Of a DNA stretch of 64,000 nt, positions 53,665 through 63,516 are shown one piece after another. Position numbers and translations under genes: made by a program. The stretch covers positions 186,350 to 250,349 of the forward strand of contig NZ_BMKC01000003.1 of NCBI RefSeq assembly GCF_014643775.1, in the 5' to 3' direction. This stretch comes from Arenimonas soli (lineage in GTDB: Bacteria; Pseudomonadota; Gammaproteobacteria; Xanthomonadales; Xanthomonadaceae). The notes beneath the pieces were generated by a model, which worked only from the letters and a program-made list of their open reading frames with translations, was not told where the DNA came from and made no database searches. The number at the start of each line of letters is the position of its first letter. The first letter of the stretch is position 1.

Positions 53665-54135
53665 TTACTGGCCTCCGGCCTTTGCCATCGAAAGGATACG
53701 TTTGTACTGGGCCGCGCCCACCGGCATCACCGACAGCCGGTTGCCGCGGCGGAGCAGGGCGAAATCACCGAACTTTTCCGCCTCGGCCTTCATGGCCTCG
53801 AGCGACACCGTGCCGGCGAACTTGCGCTCGAAGCCCACGTCAACCAGCCACCAGCGCGGTTCCTCGGGCTTGCTCTTGGGGTCGTGGTAGTCCGAGCCGC
53901 GTTCGAACTGCGTCGGGTCCGGGTAGGGTTCCGACGCCACCCGGGCGATGCCCACCACGCCGGGCACGGCGCAGTTGGAGTGGTAGAACAGGATCGGGTC
54001 GCCGACCTTCATGTCCTTGAGCATGTAGTTGCGCGCCTGGTAGTTGCGCACGCCGCTCCAGGGCTCGGTGCCGACGCGTTCAAGCGCGTCGATCGAGAAT
54101 TCGTCGGGTTCGGATTTCATCAGCCAGTGTTTCAT
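53665..54135 (-). CDS. EVE domain protein
   Basis: The 156-residue protein is a single EVE domain (PUA-like fold): HWLMKSEPDEFSIDAL, WSGVRNYQARNYM, DPILFYHSNCAVPGVVGIARV and PRWWLVDVGFERKF. EVE proteins are thought to recognise modified bases in RNA or DNA. The chosen ATG begins MKHWLMKSEP; an upstream ATG (54144) overlaps the formyl-THF cyclo-ligase stop. It lies in a short cluster with rpiA. Confidence 0.9.
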   Translation of the reverse strand: MKHWLMKSEPDEFSIDALERVGTEPWSGVRNYQARNYMLKDMKVGDPILFYHSNCAVPGVVGIARVASEPYPDPTQFERGSDYHDPKSKPEEPRWWLVDVGFERKFAGTVSLEAMKAEAEKFGDFALLRRGNRLSVMPVGAAQYKRILSMAKAGGQ

Positions 54136-54143
54136 GGCCGGCA

Positions 54144-54725
54144 TTATCGCCCGAACGCGAGCCAATCGAGCTCGGTGGCGACGGCGTCGAGCGGCACGTC
54201 CCAGTCTTGCGCGGCCAGTTCCGGGACTTCCTGGCAGGCATAGGCCACGCCGACCAGCCGCGGCGGGGCCGCGGCCGTGCGCCGGAAGGCGAAACTGCGG
54301 TCGTAATAGCCGCCGCCCATGCCCAGGCGGTTGCCGGCCCGGTCGAAGCCCACCAGCGGCAGCAGGACCAGGGACATGGCTTCGGGCGCCAGCGTGGAGG
54401 CGGGTTCGAGTTCGGGTTCGGGGATGCCGAAGCGGTTGTTCACCAGCGGGTCGCCGGCGCGCCAGGGCGCGAAACGCAGCTGGCCGTTTTCCTGCAGTAC
54501 CGGCAGGCACCAGACCTGGTCAGGCGCAAGGCGCAGTTGCACCGCGTGCAGGGGAACTTCGCCGCCCACGGCCCAATAGCCGGCGACGTAGCCGGGCTCG
54601 CGCAGGTCGGGCTGGGCGCAAACATGCCGTGCCACCGCATCGGCGGCGGCCAGGCGTTCACCCGGGGAAAGCGCGGCGCGCCGGGCCTGCAGTTGTCTGC
54701 GAAGTTCGGGGCGCGTCGAATTCAA
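54144..54725 (-). CDS. fau: 5-formyltetrahydrofolate cyclo-ligase
   Basis: The 193-residue enzyme converts 5-formyl-THF to 5,10-methenyl-THF with ATP. It has the N-terminal RRQLQARRAAL with the ATP-contacting basic residues and the conserved phosphate-binding GMGGGYYDRSF. The start appears to be TTG, immediately downstream of the 6S RNA gene. The order zapA-6S RNA-cyclo-ligase is the standard gammaproteobacterial arrangement (ygfA in Escherichia coli). Confidence 0.92.
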   Translation of the reverse strand: MNSTRPELRRQLQARRAALSPGERLAAADAVARHVCAQPDLREPGYVAGYWAVGGEVPLHAVQLRLAPDQVWCLPVLQENGQLRFAPWRAGDPLVNNRFGIPEPELEPASTLAPEAMSLVLLPLVGFDRAGNRLGMGGGYYDRSFAFRRTAAAPPRLVGVAYACQEVPELAAQDWDVPLDAVATELDWLAFGR

Positions 54726-54730
54726 AAGAT

Positions 54731-54912
54731 AGCCTCCACCATGCCGATGCGTGCGAAACGACCTTGATCCCTGGGATCAAGTGGGTACCCGGACCATCGC
54801 TTCAGGCTTTCCGCAACAGGGCGGACATGCACACCACTTTGGGCCAGATTCCCGGGTCGTGTTTATGGGACAAGGCGAATGTTAGGCACGCTGTCGGACA
54901 CGGCAGAGGACT
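54731..54912 (-). ncRNA. ssrS: 6S RNA
   Basis: Between zapA and the formyl-THF cyclo-ligase gene, the minus strand carries a roughly 182-nt sequence with 6S RNA landmarks. Near the 3' side, ACTTGATCCCAGGGATCAAG forms the conserved small hairpin comparable to the Escherichia coli CTTGAACCAAGGGTTCAAG. The 5' AGTCCTCTGCCG and 3' CGGCATGGTGGAGGCT ends can form the closing stem. The middle contains GGTCCGGG and the GAAAGCC stretch. A perfect TATAAT lies at 54925-54920, placing the 5' end near 54912. It would bind sigma-70 RNA polymerase in stationary phase. Confidence 0.88.
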
Positions 54913-54919
54913 GGGGGCA

Positions 54920-54925
54920 ATTATA
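54920..54925 (-). promoter_or_regulatory. -10 box of the 6S RNA promoter
   Basis: TATAAT on the minus strand lies 7 nt before the predicted 6S RNA 5' end. The matching -35 position (about 54943-54948, ACGCTT) is poor. The box lies downstream of the zapA stop. Confidence 0.65.
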
Positions 54926-54953
54926 TGCCCGGCTTCGCCGGAAAGCGTGAACG

Positions 54954-55247
54954 TCAGCGCGCCGCGTCGAACAGGCCGTCGAGCTTGCGGTTGAGTTCGG
55001 ACAGGGTCTGGTTCAGGGCCTGGTCGCGCTGCTCGGACTGACCGCGCAGCTGCAGCAGTTCGTGGGCCAGGTTCAGCGCCGCCAGCACCGCCACGCGGTC
55101 GATCGCGGCCATGCGGTTGCCGCCGCGGATCTCGCGCATGCGGGCATCAAGCAGGTGGGCCGCGGCGGTGAGGCCCTCGCGTTCACCCGGTTCCACGCCC
55201 ACGGTGTATTCGCGGTCGAGGATCTTGACGTTGACCGGCTCGCTCAC
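54954..55247 (-). CDS. zapA: cell division protein ZapA
   Basis: The 97-residue protein begins VNVKILDREYTVGVEPGEREGL and continues AAHLLDARMREIR, matching the ZapA head domain. A C-terminal coiled coil follows (ELLQLRGQSEQRDQALNQTL). It crosslinks FtsZ filaments at the division ring. It overlaps the upstream zapB-like gene by 4 nt. Confidence 0.93.
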   Translation of the reverse strand: MSEPVNVKILDREYTVGVEPGEREGLTAAAHLLDARMREIRGGNRMAAIDRVAVLAALNLAHELLQLRGQSEQRDQALNQTLSELNRKLDGLFDAAR

Positions 55248-55474
55248 GCGTTGTGCTCCAGCGACTTCAGGCGCGCGATCATGGCCTCGACCCGGGACCG
55301 GGCCTGTTCGTTCTTGTTGAGCAGCGCGGCGCGTTCGGACACCAGCTGCTCCTGGCCCTGGCGCAGGCTGCGGTTTTCGTCGAGCAGGCGCCGGTGCTGT
55401 TCAGCCAGGCGCTCGAAGCGCTCGGCCAGGGCCTGCAGCTGGGCAATCGGGTCGTTGGCGCTCATCGCGGACAT
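55244..55474 (-). CDS. ZapB-like coiled-coil protein (TIGR02449 type)
   Basis: The protein of about 76 residues is almost all coiled coil (AQLQALAERFERLAEQHRRLLDENRSLR and following heptads). It is placed directly before zapA with a 4-nt overlap, like the TIGR02449 proteins found there in other Gammaproteobacteria. It probably takes part in division-ring organisation. The start is uncertain among ATG codons at 55501, 55474 and 55465; 55474 has GAGG about 10 nt upstream. Confidence 0.8.
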   Translation of the reverse strand: MSAMSANDPIAQLQALAERFERLAEQHRRLLDENRSLRQGQEQLVSERAALLNKNEQARSRVEAMIARLKSLEHNA

Positions 55475-55497
55475 CTTGGGCGGGCCTCGGGACGGGG

Positions 55498-57744
55498 TCA
55501 ATAAGGTGCCGGGATGGCGGCCACGGTGGCGGGCTGCCAGCTCCGGATGAAGGCCAGGCAGCGGTGCGCGTCCAGGGGCGGGGACAGCCAGAAGCCCTGG
55601 ATTTCGTCGCAGCCCTGTTCGCGCAGGTAGCTGAGCTGCTGTTCGCTTTCCACGCCCTCGGCGATGACGTTCAGGCCCAGCGAATGGCCCATCGTGATGA
55701 CCGTGGCGGTGATCGCCTCGTCGTCGGGGTCGCGGGTGAGGTCGCCGATGAATTCCTTGTCGATCTTGAGCGTGTCGATCGGCAGCCGCTTGAGGTAGAC
55801 CAGGGACGAATAGCCGGTGCCGAAGTCGTCGATGGCCAGGGTGATGCCCAGCTTGCGCAACTCGTTGAGCACGTGCGTGGTCTGCTCGGCGTTCTGCATG
55901 ACCATCGATTCGGTGACCTCGAGCTCGATGCGGTTCGAGGGCACGCCCAGGTCCTGCATCAGCCGCCGCAGCTGCTCGGGCAGGTTGCCGCGCAGCAGCT
56001 GCAGCACCGAGACGTTCACGCCGATGGAGATTTCGCTCAGTCCGTGCGCGCGCCAGCGCTTGAGCGTCTGCAGCGCCTCGCTCAGCACCCAGTCGCCGAT
56101 CTGCAGGATCAGGCCCGACTCTTCGGCCAGCGGCACGAACACCGTCGGCGGGATTTCGCCCAGCTCGGCGCTGTGCCAGCGCAGAAGCGACTCGACGCCG
56201 GTGATGCGGCCGTCGGCCAGCGCCATGCGCGGCTGGTAAACCAGCCGGAACTCGCCGCGGTCGAGAGCCTTGCGCAGCGACGCCAGCACGGTGGCTCGCC
56301 GGCGCGATTCGGCGTCCATGGTTTCGTTGTAGATCTGGTAGGTGTTCCGGCCCTCGGCCTTGGCCTGGTACATCGCCGTGTCGGCGAACTTGAGCAGGTC
56401 GGTGGGCACCAGGGCGTGGTCGGGGTAGAGGCTGATGCCCAGTGACGGCGTGATCGAGACGTCGTGGCGTTCGTCCACCTCCAGCGGCATGGTGAAGGCC
56501 GTGAGGATCTCGCGCGCCATGCGTTCGACCGCCGGGAAGGATTCCACGTCTTCAAGCACCACCGTGAACTCGTCGCCGCCCAGGCGCGCGACGGTGTCCG
56601 AGGCGCCGACCGTGGCCTGCAGGCGAGTGGCCGCGGCCTTGAGCAGGCGGTCGCCGGCGGCGTGGCCCAGCGAATCGTTGATGTCCTTGAACCGGTCGAG
56701 GTCGAGGAACAGCACCGCCACCCGGGTTTCCTGGCGGCGCGCGCGCACGATGGCGCGGCCCAGGCGTTCGGACAGCAGGGCGCGGTTGGGCAGGCCGGTC
56801 AGGGTGTCGTAGTTGGCCAGGTAGCGCAGTTCCTGCTCGGCGCGCTTCTTGTCTGTGATGTCGTTGACCACCGCGACGAAATGGCTGCGCAGGCCCAGGG
56901 CGTCGCGAACCTCGCTCATCTCGATCCAGCCGAGGAATTCTTCGCCGTCCTTGCGCCGCTGCCACATCTCGCCGGCCCAATGGCCGGTGCGTTCGAGCAC
57001 GTCGCGCACGCGCCGGTAGAACTCGGCGCTGTGCTGGCTGGAGTCGAGCAGGCGGCTGTTCTGGCCGATCACTTCCTCTTCGCTGTAGCCGGTGATGCGC
57101 GAGAAGGCCGGGTTCACGGAGATGAACCGGAAATCCAGGTCGATCACCGCCACGGCTTCGCTCATGCTGCGCAGCACTTCCAGGGCGACGCGGCGTTCGC
57201 GCTCGGCCCGGCGGATGGCGGTGATGTCGCGGGCCGTGCCGGCCATGCGCAGCGGGCTGCCGGCGCTGTCGCGTTCGACCACCTTGCCGCGCGAACGAAC
57301 CCACACCCACTCGCCGCGGGCGTTGCGGATGCGGTGTTCGGACTCGAACACGTCGGTGTGGCCGACAATGTGTTCCTGCAGCAGCTTCTGCACCCGCGGC
57401 AGGTCTTCGGGGTGGATGGACTGGGTGCGCCAGTCGTCGGTGCTCATCTTGTCGCGGCTGCCGTGGCCCAGCAGCTGGTTGGCACCGAGCCGGTAGAGGC
57501 TGTTTTCGCGGATGTTCCAGTCCCAGAACTCGTCGCCCGAGCCCCACAGGGCCAGGTTCAGGCGCTCCTCGCGTTCGTGGATCTCGCCCAGCAGGGACGT
57601 TTCCTGCCGGCGGCGGTGGCTCCGGACCCGCCACAGCAGCCAGCACAGGAACAGGGCGATCGCCAGCAGCAGCCACTGCACGATGCCTCCCAGGACCAGG
57701 CCGCCGGCTTGGGCCACTACCGCCCCATTTGCGTTCAGCGCCAT
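55498..57744 (-). CDS. PAS-PAS-GGDEF-EAL c-di-GMP signalling protein
   Basis: The 748-residue protein has one N-terminal membrane helix (residues 18-40), two PAS domains with PAC motifs (about 60-180 and 185-310), a GGDEF domain and an EAL domain. The GGDEF motif RLGGDEFTVV is intact, but the upstream position reads GASD, so no RxxD inhibitory site. The EAL signature reads ESLLRW with retained catalytic glutamates in EVTES, DDFGTGYSSL, the lysine in LKID and AEGVES. Both activities are possible. It sits between the zapB-like gene and the UPF0149 gene. Confidence 0.92.
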   Translation of the reverse strand: MALNANGAVVAQAGGLVLGGIVQWLLLAIALFLCWLLWRVRSHRRRQETSLLGEIHEREERLNLALWGSGDEFWDWNIRENSLYRLGANQLLGHGSRDKMSTDDWRTQSIHPEDLPRVQKLLQEHIVGHTDVFESEHRIRNARGEWVWVRSRGKVVERDSAGSPLRMAGTARDITAIRRAERERRVALEVLRSMSEAVAVIDLDFRFISVNPAFSRITGYSEEEVIGQNSRLLDSSQHSAEFYRRVRDVLERTGHWAGEMWQRRKDGEEFLGWIEMSEVRDALGLRSHFVAVVNDITDKKRAEQELRYLANYDTLTGLPNRALLSERLGRAIVRARRQETRVAVLFLDLDRFKDINDSLGHAAGDRLLKAAATRLQATVGASDTVARLGGDEFTVVLEDVESFPAVERMAREILTAFTMPLEVDERHDVSITPSLGISLYPDHALVPTDLLKFADTAMYQAKAEGRNTYQIYNETMDAESRRRATVLASLRKALDRGEFRLVYQPRMALADGRITGVESLLRWHSAELGEIPPTVFVPLAEESGLILQIGDWVLSEALQTLKRWRAHGLSEISIGVNVSVLQLLRGNLPEQLRRLMQDLGVPSNRIELEVTESMVMQNAEQTTHVLNELRKLGITLAIDDFGTGYSSLVYLKRLPIDTLKIDKEFIGDLTRDPDDEAITATVITMGHSLGLNVIAEGVESEQQLSYLREQGCDEIQGFWLSPPLDAHRCLAFIRSWQPATVAAIPAPY

Positions 57745-57866
57745 TACGCCCCGTGGTCCCCTGGGTTTTCCCCGTTATCTGGCCGAGTGTAGGGTGGCGC
57801 TAACAGGCCCACAAGCGGCGCGGTCGCCCTTGCTAGAATGCCCGCACCCCCGACAAGGCCGATTCG

Positions 57867-58418
57867 ATGACCCAAGCCCAGCTCCCGACGCATGCCCTCG
57901 TGGCCGCCGAACTCGAGGCCCTGGAGGCCTCGCTGGCCGCTTCCGAGCTGCATGGGTCGCTGTGTGGCTACCTTTCGGGCGGAGGTGCGCACGACCGCAA
58001 GGGCTGGTTCGCGGCCGTGATGACCGACCCGCTGCTGTCGCCGCCCGAGCCCGACAGCGCGCTTGACCTGCTTTACCTGGCCAGCGCCGCCCAGCTCGAA
58101 TCCCCGGATTTCGGCTTCGAACTGCTGCTGCCGGCCGAAGACCGGCCCGTGGACGAGCGGGGCGACGGCCTGCTTGCCTGGTGCCGCGGTTTCCTCGGCG
58201 GTTTCGGCCTGGCCTCGGGTGCCAACCCGCCGCTGTCGGAAGATTCCGAGGAAGCCCTGGCCGACATGGCCCGCATCGCCGCCAGCGACCTGAGCTACGA
58301 AGAGCCGGAAGCCGACGCCGAGGCGCTGGAAGAAGTCGCTGAATTCATACGAGTCGCCGCGCTGTTGCTGCACAGCGACTGCGTGCTCGGACCCCGGCAT
58401 CGCCGCAAGCTCAACTGA
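57867..58418 (+). CDS. UPF0149 (YgfB) family protein
   Basis: The 183-residue acidic protein matches UPF0149/YgfB: ASELHGSLCGYLSGG at the start, LPAEDRPVDERGDGLLAWCRGFLGGFGL in the middle and EFIRVAALLLHSD near the end. The YgfB of Pseudomonas aeruginosa regulates ampDh3 expression; general function is unclear. As in many Gammaproteobacteria it directly precedes pepP (7 nt). Confidence 0.9.
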   Translation: MTQAQLPTHALVAAELEALEASLAASELHGSLCGYLSGGGAHDRKGWFAAVMTDPLLSPPEPDSALDLLYLASAAQLESPDFGFELLLPAEDRPVDERGDGLLAWCRGFLGGFGLASGANPPLSEDSEEALADMARIAASDLSYEEPEADAEALEEVAEFIRVAALLLHSDCVLGPRHRRKLN

Positions 58419-58425
58419 GCCGGCC

Positions 58426-59736
58426 ATGATCAAAGCCGCCGAATTCGCGCGCCGCCGCAAGCAGCTCATGCGCATGGCCGACGAGGACGCCATCCTCATC
58501 CTGCCGGCCTCGCCCGAGCGCGTGCGCAGCCACGACACGCACTATCCGTACCGCCAGGACAGCGACTTCTGGTATCTGAGCGGCTTTCCCGAGCCCGAAG
58601 CCGTGCTGGTGCTGGTGCCCGGGCGCGCCCACGGCGAAGCGCTGATGTTCTGCCGTGAACGCGACGCCGAGCGTGAAGCCTGGGACGGCCCGCGTGCCGG
58701 CCCGGAGGGCGCGGTGGACGCGTTCGGCATGGATGACGCCTATCCCATCGCCGACCTCGACGACATCCTGCCGGGCCTGCTGGAAGGGCGTTCACGCGTC
58801 TACTACCACTTCGGCCGCGACACCGAATTCGACCTCAAGCTCATCGGCTGGGTGAACCGGGTGCGCTCGCAGGTGCGCCATGGCGCCCAGCCGCCGCACG
58901 AGTTCCTCGAACTGGGCCACCTGCTGCACGAACTGCGCCTGTTCAAGAGCGCCGCCGAACTCAAGCTGATGCGCCGCGCCGCCGGCATCGCCTGCGAGGC
59001 CCAGCTGGCCGCCATGCGCGCCACCCGCCCGGGCGGCCACGAATACGAAGTCGAGGCGGCGCTGCAGTACACCTACCGGCGCCACGACGCCGTGGCCGCC
59101 TACGAACCCATCGTCGGCGCCGGCGCCAACGGCTGCGTATTGCACTACCGCGCCAACAAGGCACCGCTGGCCGACGGCGACCTGTTGCTGTGCGACGCCG
59201 GCGCCGAATACGCCGGTTACGCCTCCGACATCACCCGCACCTGGCCGGTGAACGGGCGTTATTCAAAGGAGCAGCGCGCGCTCTACGACATCGTGCTGGC
59301 CGCCCAGCACGCGGCGATGGAACAGGCCGCGCCTGGCCGGCCCTGGATCCTGGGCCACGAAGCGGCGGTGGAAGTCCTGGCCGAAGGCCTGCTGTCGCTG
59401 GGCCTGCTCAAGGGCAGCCTGAAGGCCGCCCTGCAGTCGGGCGCCTACCGGCGCTTCTACATGCACAAGACCGGCCACTGGATCGGCCTGGACGTGCACG
59501 ATGTCGGCGAATACAAGGTCGCCGGCGAGTTCCGCGAACTCGAGCCGGGCATGGTCTTCACCATCGAACCGGGCCTGTACATCCCGCCCGGCAGCAAGGG
59601 CGTGCCGGCGAAGTTCCAGGGCATCGGCATCCGCATCGAAGACGACGTCGCCATCACCAAAACCGGGCACGAGGTCCTGACCAACGCGGTGCCCCGCGAC
59701 ATCGAGGCGATCGAGGCGGTCCTGGCCGGGCGCTGA
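58426..59736 (+). CDS. pepP: Xaa-Pro aminopeptidase P
   Basis: The 436-residue M24 metallopeptidase removes N-terminal residues before proline. It has the N-terminal creatinase-like domain (residues 1-170, DSDFWYLSGFPEPEAVLVL) and the pita-bread catalytic domain with dinuclear metal ligands in CDAGAEYAGYASDITRTWP, HWIGLDVHDVG, TIEPGLYI and GIRIEDDV. Length matches Escherichia coli PepP. It abuts the convergent DUF4328 gene. The ubiH/ubiI genes that often follow pepP are absent here. Confidence 0.95.
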   Translation: MIKAAEFARRRKQLMRMADEDAILILPASPERVRSHDTHYPYRQDSDFWYLSGFPEPEAVLVLVPGRAHGEALMFCRERDAEREAWDGPRAGPEGAVDAFGMDDAYPIADLDDILPGLLEGRSRVYYHFGRDTEFDLKLIGWVNRVRSQVRHGAQPPHEFLELGHLLHELRLFKSAAELKLMRRAAGIACEAQLAAMRATRPGGHEYEVEAALQYTYRRHDAVAAYEPIVGAGANGCVLHYRANKAPLADGDLLLCDAGAEYAGYASDITRTWPVNGRYSKEQRALYDIVLAAQHAAMEQAAPGRPWILGHEAAVEVLAEGLLSLGLLKGSLKAALQSGAYRRFYMHKTGHWIGLDVHDVGEYKVAGEFRELEPGMVFTIEPGLYIPPGSKGVPAKFQGIGIRIEDDVAITKTGHEVLTNAVPRDIEAIEAVLAGR

Positions 59737-60426
59737 TCAGGCCATGACCTGCACCGGAACCGGCGGCGGCTCGGCCTGCGCCGCGCCGGCCTGGCGGTCC
59801 TGTTCGGCCGACACGGCCCGGGCGATGCGCATGAACACCAGCGCCAACGGCACCGCCAGCGCGCACTGGGCGATGCCCACCCATTCAGCGACCCGCATCT
59901 GTTCGAGAGTCTCGGCGCGCAGGGTAAGCCGGAAGCTGATGTTGCCGATGATGTTGCCCACCAGCCACAGGCCCCACCAAAGCGGCAGCGGCCCCGCGTC
60001 GCCGGGCTGCCAGTCGCGCGGCGCATGGCTGGCCAGCCAGATTTCCTTCATGGCGCGGTAGGGCATCACCAGGTTGGCGAAAGGCACGAAATACCAGCCC
60101 ACCGCCCAGCCCGGGGTGATCTGCAGGCGCAGGCCGCCGAGGTGGCGGATGTTCCAGGCGGCGCAGTAGATCCAGCGGCCAATGATGAAGAACAGGCTCA
60201 GCGACACCGCCGCGCTGGCCAGCCCCACGATGGCCTGCAGGATCTCGGACGGCGCCAGGCTGTCGTCCTCGGGGATGAAGCTGCCGTCGATCAGGGCGTT
60301 GATCAGCGAGACCACGCCCAGGCTCGCGCCGGCGTAGGCGACCTGCAGCATGACGTCAAGCCAGAGCATGACCAGTACGATCCTGGTCAGCCCTTCCAGT
60401 GATTGATACCCATCCTTTGCGGCCAC
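59737..60426 (-). CDS. DUF4328 family membrane protein
   Basis: The 229-residue protein has about five hydrophobic segments. The central ISF/RWIYCAAWNIR, TPGWAVGWYFVPFANLVMPYRAMKEIW and LPLWWGLWLVGNIIGN sequences are typical of DUF4328. The first codon is GTG. The C-terminal 25 residues are Pro/Ala-rich and soluble. Function unknown; it ends exactly at the convergent pepP stop. Confidence 0.85.
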   Translation of the reverse strand: MAAKDGYQSLEGLTRIVLVMLWLDVMLQVAYAGASLGVVSLINALIDGSFIPEDDSLAPSEILQAIVGLASAAVSLSLFFIIGRWIYCAAWNIRHLGGLRLQITPGWAVGWYFVPFANLVMPYRAMKEIWLASHAPRDWQPGDAGPLPLWWGLWLVGNIIGNISFRLTLRAETLEQMRVAEWVGIAQCALAVPLALVFMRIARAVSAEQDRQAGAAQAEPPPVPVQVMA

Positions 60427-60461
60427 GTGGCGTTCCCCGATCCCCTGCGTGGACCGGGAGC

Positions 60462-60887
60462 CTACATGTCGAACTTGTTCAGCACCACTCCCTGCGACTG
60501 GTAGTGCTTCCAGCGTTCGCGCAGGGGGGCGCGGGCCGCCGGGTCGGCGGGCACCACTTCGAGCACGCGCTCGAAGCCGGCGGGCACCGGCGCGTCGCGC
60601 AGGTTCAGCACCAGCGGGCGCAGCGCCGGGGATTGTTCGGGCGGGGCGATAAGCACCTCCACCTCGTCTTCGTCCTCGTCCATGCCGGCGATCTGGTGCG
60701 GCAGGAATTCATCGGGGTCGAAGGACCACATCAGGTCGTCCAGGGCTTCGGCCTGTTCCGCCGAGGCCGCCAGCACCAGCAGCGGCTGGCCGGCGTGCAC
60801 GGCCTTGCGGGCCAGTTCGCACACCAGCAGCAGCGGCTGCTCGCGGAAGCGCGGCTTGCCGATCAGGTAAAAATCGGCGCGTGCCAT
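60462..60887 (-). CDS. holC: DNA polymerase III chi subunit
   Basis: The 141-residue protein has the HolC pattern ADFYLIG, REQPLLLVCELARKAVHAGQPLLVLA, LDDLMWSFDPDEFLPHQIAG and the C-terminal RWKHYQSQGVVLNKFDM. Chi links the clamp loader to SSB at the replication fork. It follows pepA by 1 nt, the standard pepA-holC order. An acidic insertion (DEDEDEVEV) is present in the middle. Confidence 0.93.
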   Translation of the reverse strand: MARADFYLIGKPRFREQPLLLVCELARKAVHAGQPLLVLAASAEQAEALDDLMWSFDPDEFLPHQIAGMDEDEDEVEVLIAPPEQSPALRPLVLNLRDAPVPAGFERVLEVVPADPAARAPLRERWKHYQSQGVVLNKFDM

Positions 60888-60888
60888 G

Positions 60889-62364
<1,476 letters not shown>

Positions 62365-62436
62365 GGGCGATCACCGTTACAATTTGCAAACCCCGATTCT
62401 AGCAAGCCCGTCCCCCTCCCAGCCCGGCGCCCCTGA

Positions 62437-63516
62437 ATGCTGCTCATCGAGCGTTACCTGCTGCGCCAATTCGCCCAGAACGTCGCTGCCGTCGCCGTGG
62501 TCCTGCTGCTGGTGGGGCTGGGCGGCCTGCTCGTGGACCTGATGAGCGACATCGCGCGCGGCCAGGTGCCGGCCGGCCTGTTGCTGTCGCAGCTGGGCCT
62601 GCGCTCGATCCAGGTGCTGCCGCTGCTGTTGCCGCTGGCCCTGTTCGTCGGCCTGCTGCTGGCGGTTGGCCGCCTCTACGGCGACAGCGAAATGGCCGTG
62701 CTGGCATCCGTGGGGCTGGGGCCGCGGCAATTGTGGCGGCCGCTGGTCGCGGTGGCGCTTCCGGTGGCGTTGCTGGTCGCCGCGGCGTCGCTCTGGGCCG
62801 CACCGGCGGGTGCGCGCCTGGCCCAGCGCATGGTCGAAGACGCCAACCGGTCCTTCCTGGTGGCGGGGCTGGAAGCCGGGCGTTTCATCGAGCTGCCGGG
62901 CCGGGGCGGCATCCTCTATGTCGGCGACATCGACGCCGAGGGCTCGCGTTTTGGCCGCATGTTCGTGCAATCCGAGCGTGATGGCCGTATCGACGTGGTC
63001 ACCGCCCGCGAGGGCGAACTGATCCTCGAGGGCGAACGCGGCCGCTACCTGCTGCTGCGCGACGGCTTCCGGGTCGAGGGCAACCCCGCCGCGCGCGACT
63101 TCCGCATGATGCGTTTCCAGGAAAACGAACTGCAGGTGCCTGACCGCGAGCCCGATGTCGACGCCGACGAACTCAATGCCGTGCCGACCCGCGTGCTCTG
63201 GGCTTCCCCCGCGCCGGCCGCCCAGGCGGAGCTGCACTGGCGAATGGCGACGCCGCTGATCGTGCTGGTCCTTGGCGTGCTGGCCCTGCCGCTGGGCCGC
63301 GGGGAGCCGCGCCAGGCTCGCTACGGGCGCATCCTGGCGGCGCTGCTGATCTACATCAACGCCATGATCCTGCTGGTCCTGGGCAAGGGCTGGCTGGCGG
63401 TGGGCACGCTGCCGGCCTGGCTGGGCCTGTGGTGGCTGCTGCTGCCGATGGCGGCGCTGGCGGCCTGGCTTTACGCCATCGACGGGCGCCTGCCGCGCCG
63501 GCGGGTGCCGGCATGA
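62437..63516 (+). CDS. lptF: LPS export ABC transporter permease LptF
   Basis: The 359-residue YjgP/YjgQ-family protein has three N-terminal helices (about residues 12-30, 50-75, 98-120), a periplasmic jellyroll (125-260) and three C-terminal helices. The RYLLRQFAQN start is typical. With LptG and LptB it extracts lipopolysaccharide from the inner membrane and feeds it to LptC-A-DE, so the organism has LPS. The stop overlaps the lptG start. Confidence 0.94.
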   Translation: MLLIERYLLRQFAQNVAAVAVVLLLVGLGGLLVDLMSDIARGQVPAGLLLSQLGLRSIQVLPLLLPLALFVGLLLAVGRLYGDSEMAVLASVGLGPRQLWRPLVAVALPVALLVAAASLWAAPAGARLAQRMVEDANRSFLVAGLEAGRFIELPGRGGILYVGDIDAEGSRFGRMFVQSERDGRIDVVTAREGELILEGERGRYLLLRDGFRVEGNPAARDFRMMRFQENELQVPDREPDVDADELNAVPTRVLWASPAPAAQAELHWRMATPLIVLVLGVLALPLGRGEPRQARYGRILAALLIYINAMILLVLGKGWLAVGTLPAWLGLWWLLLPMAALAAWLYAIDGRLPRRRVPA

